A stretch of 64,000 nt of DNA, from assembly GCF_965227505.1 (NCBI RefSeq), contig NZ_OZ245757.1, positions 1,426,001 to 1,490,000 of the forward strand, given 5' to 3'. Both the position numbers and the translations under genes were made by a program. Positions 61,603 through 64,000 of the stretch are shown one piece after another. The notes under the pieces are model-generated. The model made no database searches. It was not told the DNA's origin and was given only the letters and a program-made list of their open reading frames with translations. Positions within the stretch are counted from its first letter, which is position 1, and each line of letters opens with the position of its first letter. Source of the stretch: Pelagibius sp965227505 (lineage in GTDB: Bacteria > Pseudomonadota > Alphaproteobacteria > Kiloniellales > Kiloniellaceae).

Positions 61603-62811
61603 TTATCGCGCGTCCGGTCCGGCGCGCCAGCGGGTCAGGCCGAAGAACGCCAGGCCTGCGAGAAGGCCCCAGAATGCACTGCCGACGCCGAAGACCGAAA
61701 TCCCGGAAGCCGTGACCACAAAGGTCACGATGGCGGCCAGGCGATCTTCAGTCTCTTTAAGGGCCTCGCTCAACGCTCCGGCGAAGGGTCCGAGAAGCGC
61801 CAAGCCCGCGACTGCCATGATCAGATAGGTTGGCAGGCTCAACACGAAGGCCGCAATAGCAGCAGCCAGGCACCCGAAGATCACGTAGAACATGCCGGAC
61901 ACCAGACCCGCCCAGTAGCGTCTTCGCGGATCAGCGTGAGCGTCGGGGCCGGCACAGAGGGCGGCCGTGATGGCTGCCAGGTTCACCGCGTGCCCGCCAA
62001 AGGGAGCTGCCAAGACGCTGAAGAAACCGGTCGTCGCGAACAGAGGACCGGGCGCGGGCCGGTAGCCATTGGCATTGAGCACCGCAACACCGGTGATGTT
62101 CTGCGACGCCATGGTGACGATGAACAGCGGCAGGGCGACGCCGATGAGGGCCGGCAGCGAGAATTCGGGAACGACCAGCACAGGCTGCGGCAGGAACTGC
62201 GCGGCCCGCAGATCCGGAAGATCGCTGGTCAGGAGGATGACGACAACCGCCACCAGAAAAGCGACAGGAACGGCCAGGAGCCGGTTGAGACGCCAGACCA
62301 GGGCCCAGGCCAGGACCACCGGCAGCGCAAGAGCCGGGCCCTCGACGACAGCCTGCACCGGAGCCAGGCAGAAGGTCAGGAGGACACCGGCCAGCATCGC
62401 GTTCGCCAGCGGCGACGGGATGGCTGAAATCCAGCGGGCCAGCGGCTTCCAAAGCCCGGCGGCAACAATCAAGCCGCCGCAGACCATGAAGGCACCGACC
62501 GCCGTGGCGAAGCCGCCGTCCTGCGGACCCGTGGTCGCCAACAGGGCCGCCCCCGGGGTCGACCAGGCGACACTGACCGGCAACCTTGTCTTCAGGCTCA
62601 GCAGGATGCTGCAGAGCCCCATCGCGAGGGAAAGCGCCATCAGGCCGGAGGCCGCCTGGGCCGGGCTGGCGCCGATCCCGTCGAGGCCCTGCAAGACAAC
62701 CGCGAAAGAACTGACAAAGCCCACCACCGCAGCCAGAAGGCCGGCAGAGGCAGCCTGCAACGAGAACACACCAGGGAGATTGCCGGCACCCTGGCTGCTG
62801 GCGGCGTTCAT
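61603..62811 (-). CDS. BenE-family benzoate/H+ symporter-like transporter
   Basis: 402 residues with about 12 membrane segments. BenE signatures: VGFVSSFAVVLQGLDGIGASPAQAASGLMALSLAMGLCSI, PVSVAWSTPGAALLATTG, VTMASQNITGVAVLNANGYRPAPGPLFATTGFFSVLAAPFGGHAVNLAAITAALCAGPDAHADP. Its ATG at 62811 overlaps the stop of the dipeptide/N-acetyl-Glu epimerase gene (ATGA). No benzoate catabolic genes are nearby, so the substrate may be an amino acid derivative instead. Confidence 0.88.
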   Translation of the reverse strand: MNAASSQGAGNLPGVFSLQAASAGLLAAVVGFVSSFAVVLQGLDGIGASPAQAASGLMALSLAMGLCSILLSLKTRLPVSVAWSTPGAALLATTGPQDGGFATAVGAFMVCGGLIVAAGLWKPLARWISAIPSPLANAMLAGVLLTFCLAPVQAVVEGPALALPVVLAWALVWRLNRLLAVPVAFLVAVVVILLTSDLPDLRAAQFLPQPVLVVPEFSLPALIGVALPLFIVTMASQNITGVAVLNANGYRPAPGPLFATTGFFSVLAAPFGGHAVNLAAITAALCAGPDAHADPRRRYWAGLVSGMFYVIFGCLAAAIAAFVLSLPTYLIMAVAGLALLGPFAGALSEALKETEDRLAAIVTFVVTASGISVFGVGSAFWGLLAGLAFFGLTRWRAGPDAR

Positions 62812-63788
62812 CCCCAAAGAGACGGCTCTGGCGGGAAGACCTGGCTGTCGACAATCCTGAGCGCCGGATCGCGATCCTTGGCGAGCAGCAGCGGCCCGTC
62901 GAGATCGACCACCGGCACGCCCTGAGCCAGGATCACCGCCGGCGCCATGGCCAGGGAGGTTGCCACCATGCAGCCCACCATAATGCCGAAACCCGCCGCC
63001 TCGGCGGTGGCCTTCAGCTTCAGCGCCTCGGTCAGGCCGCCGGTCTTGTCGAGCTTGATGTTGACCATGTCGTAGCGCCCCTGGAGCTGCGCCAGGGTCG
63101 CGGTGTCGTGGCAGGATTCGTCGGCACAGACCGGCACGGGGCGCTTCATGCCGCCAAGCGCCTGGTCTTCGCCAGCCGGCAGCGGCTGTTCGATCATCTC
63201 AACGCCGAGCACCGCCAGCTGCGGCGCCAGCTGGACGTAGTCCGCCGCCGACCAGCCTTCGTTGGCGTCAACGACGATGCGCGCTTCGGGCGCCTGCTCG
63301 CGGACCGCCACCACCCGCGCCATGTCCTCCGGGCCGGCCAGCTTCAGCTTCAGAAGCGGACGCGCGGCGTTGGCCGCCGCTGCCTTGGCCATGTTCTCGA
63401 CCGTATCGAGGGAGAGCGTATAGGCCGTGGTCACCGGGCCGGGCTCGGCGGCACCGATCAGTTCCCAGTAGCGATGACCGGCCTGCTTGGCCTCGAGGTC
63501 CCAGAAGGCGCAGTCGACGGCATTGCGCGCCGCACCCGGCGGCAGGATCTTCTGCAAGCCAAGTCTGTCGAGACCCCGGGCCAGCCGCGGGCGCAGTCCT
63601 TCTATGTCAGCGATCACGTCCGCCATGGTCTCGCCATAACGGGTATAGGGCACCGCCTCGCCGCGCCCGGTTTTGCCGCCTGCGCTGAGTTCCACCAGCA
63701 CCACGTCCGCCGAGGTCTTGGTGCCGCGCGAGATCGTGAAGCTGCCGCGGATGGGCCAGGCCTCTGCGGAAACCTTGAGATCGATCAT
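62808..63788 (-). CDS. dgcA: Enolase-superfamily epimerase, probable N-acetyl-D-glutamate racemase
   Basis: 326 residues of the dipeptide epimerase branch. The KxK acid/base motif is LLKLKLAG, metal ligands in VVDANEGW, IEQPLP and CADESCHD, and the second Lys NIKLDKTGG. Close partner gene dgcN lies upstream on the same strand, and this pair forms the described D-glutamate route in marine bacteria (N-acetylation, racemisation, deacetylation). An L-Ala-D/L-Glu epimerase is the alternative. The ATG at 63788 is preferred; a GTG at 63797 is possible. Confidence 0.85.
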   Translation of the reverse strand: MIDLKVSAEAWPIRGSFTISRGTKTSADVVLVELSAGGKTGRGEAVPYTRYGETMADVIADIEGLRPRLARGLDRLGLQKILPPGAARNAVDCAFWDLEAKQAGHRYWELIGAAEPGPVTTAYTLSLDTVENMAKAAAANAARPLLKLKLAGPEDMARVVAVREQAPEARIVVDANEGWSAADYVQLAPQLAVLGVEMIEQPLPAGEDQALGGMKRPVPVCADESCHDTATLAQLQGRYDMVNIKLDKTGGLTEALKLKATAEAAGFGIMVGCMVATSLAMAPAVILAQGVPVVDLDGPLLLAKDRDPALRIVDSQVFPPEPSLWG

Positions 63789-63811
63789 GAGGGCCACCCG
63801 AACGCGAGCTG

Positions 63812-64000
63812 CTAAAGCCTGTCGACCAAGGGCTTCACCCCGTCACGGAACGGATCGACAGCGGGCAACCCGAACTCCGTCTCAAGATCCCGCAGGTAGG
63901 CGTCAACTGACTCGCTGGGCATCTGCGAGGTGTTGACGGCAATGCCGATGAAGCGCACCTCGGGATTGGTCAGCCGGGCGGCGGCGAGGTTGGCGTCGAT
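63812..64000 (-). CDS. dgcN: DgcN family N-acetyltransferase (DUF1611), C-terminal end
   Basis: Partial: the last 62 codons before the TAG at 63814-63812. The peptide NPEVRFIGIAVNTSQMPSE then YLRDLETEFGLPAVDPFRDGVKPLVDRL is the conserved tail of DUF1611 proteins. DgcN acetylates D-glutamate in the dgcN-dgcA pathway. The gene continues beyond the right edge. It ends 23 bp before dgcA. Confidence 0.85.
   Translation of the reverse strand: MDANLAAARLTNPEVRFIGIAVNTSQMPSESVDAYLRDLETEFGLPAVDPFRDGVKPLVDRL

Overview
This is a 64 kb stretch of GC-rich chromosome (about two thirds G+C by eye). It is almost certainly from an alphaproteobacterium, and the style suggests a Rhodospirillales/Kiloniellales-type marine or soil heterotroph. 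The evidence for this is GapR (DUF2312), CpdR beside an N-formylglutamate amidohydrolase, a zinc-free (type B) ribosomal protein L36, DUF1244, a single-chain indolepyruvate:ferredoxin oxidoreductase, TRAP transporters and the CTTCGAGACGG-type interspersed palindromes. Genus-level placement is not possible from the sequence alone. There is no prophage, no intact insertion sequence, no CRISPR array and no plasmid backbone. The window reads as a catabolic chromosomal region.

Layout. 0-9.4 kb: the N-terminal part of an oligoendopeptidase, a divergent acyl-CoA synthetase, a PagL-like lipid A deacylase, then aromatic amino acid catabolism (phenylalanine hydroxylase, 4-hydroxyphenylpyruvate dioxygenase, indolepyruvate oxidoreductase). 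9.4-19.3 kb: an alpha/beta hydrolase, GST, GNAT and HAD proteins, a three-gene cobalt nitrile hydratase/thiocyanate hydrolase-type enzyme, GapR, DUF1244, a coupled GCS2-ligase/N-formylglutamate amidohydrolase pair, hydroxyproline epimerase and a cyclic-nucleotide-binding membrane protein with a decayed partial copy upstream. 19.4-26.2 kb: a complete malonate-use locus (GntR regulator, TRAP transporter, malonyl-CoA decarboxylase and synthetase). 26.2-39.2 kb: a reductase, a DapA-family lyase, Nudix, a GntR regulator with glycerate kinase and pyruvate kinase, and farther on glycolate oxidase glcDEF. Two matching palindromes link the regulator to glcDEF. 39.3-47.4 kb: L36, a methyltransferase, a TPP enzyme, a serine hydrolase next to a Baeyer-Villiger monooxygenase gene broken by one stop codon, an AraC regulator and tRNA-Val. 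47.5-52 kb: CpdR, a second N-formylglutamate amidohydrolase, an acetyltransferase, a candidate small RNA, a lytic transglycosylase and a class V aminotransferase. 52-57.5 kb: a tightly coupled acyl-CoA operon (acyl-CoA dehydrogenase, GST, CaiB-type CoA-transferase, MaoC-like hydratase, zinc-ribbon protein) beside FabI. 57.7-64 kb: a methyltransferase, a YcaQ DNA glycosylase, a GNAT-YoaP protein, a ceramidase-like protein, and a D-glutamate (dgcN-dgcA) operon coupled to a BenE-type transporter.

How they work together. Most clusters feed central metabolism: Phe/Tyr to homogentisate, malonate to acetyl-CoA, glycolate through glyoxylate and glycerate to phosphoenolpyruvate and pyruvate, hydroxyproline and formylglutamate to glutamate-family compounds, and D-glutamate to L-glutamate. 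The most interesting points are the three-gene nitrile hydratase-like enzyme with a His-rich N-terminus, the inferred GntR-glycolate regulon, the coupled GST/CoA-transferase operon, the BenE transporter tied to D-glutamate genes, and the candidate small RNA with an anti-Shine-Dalgarno loop.
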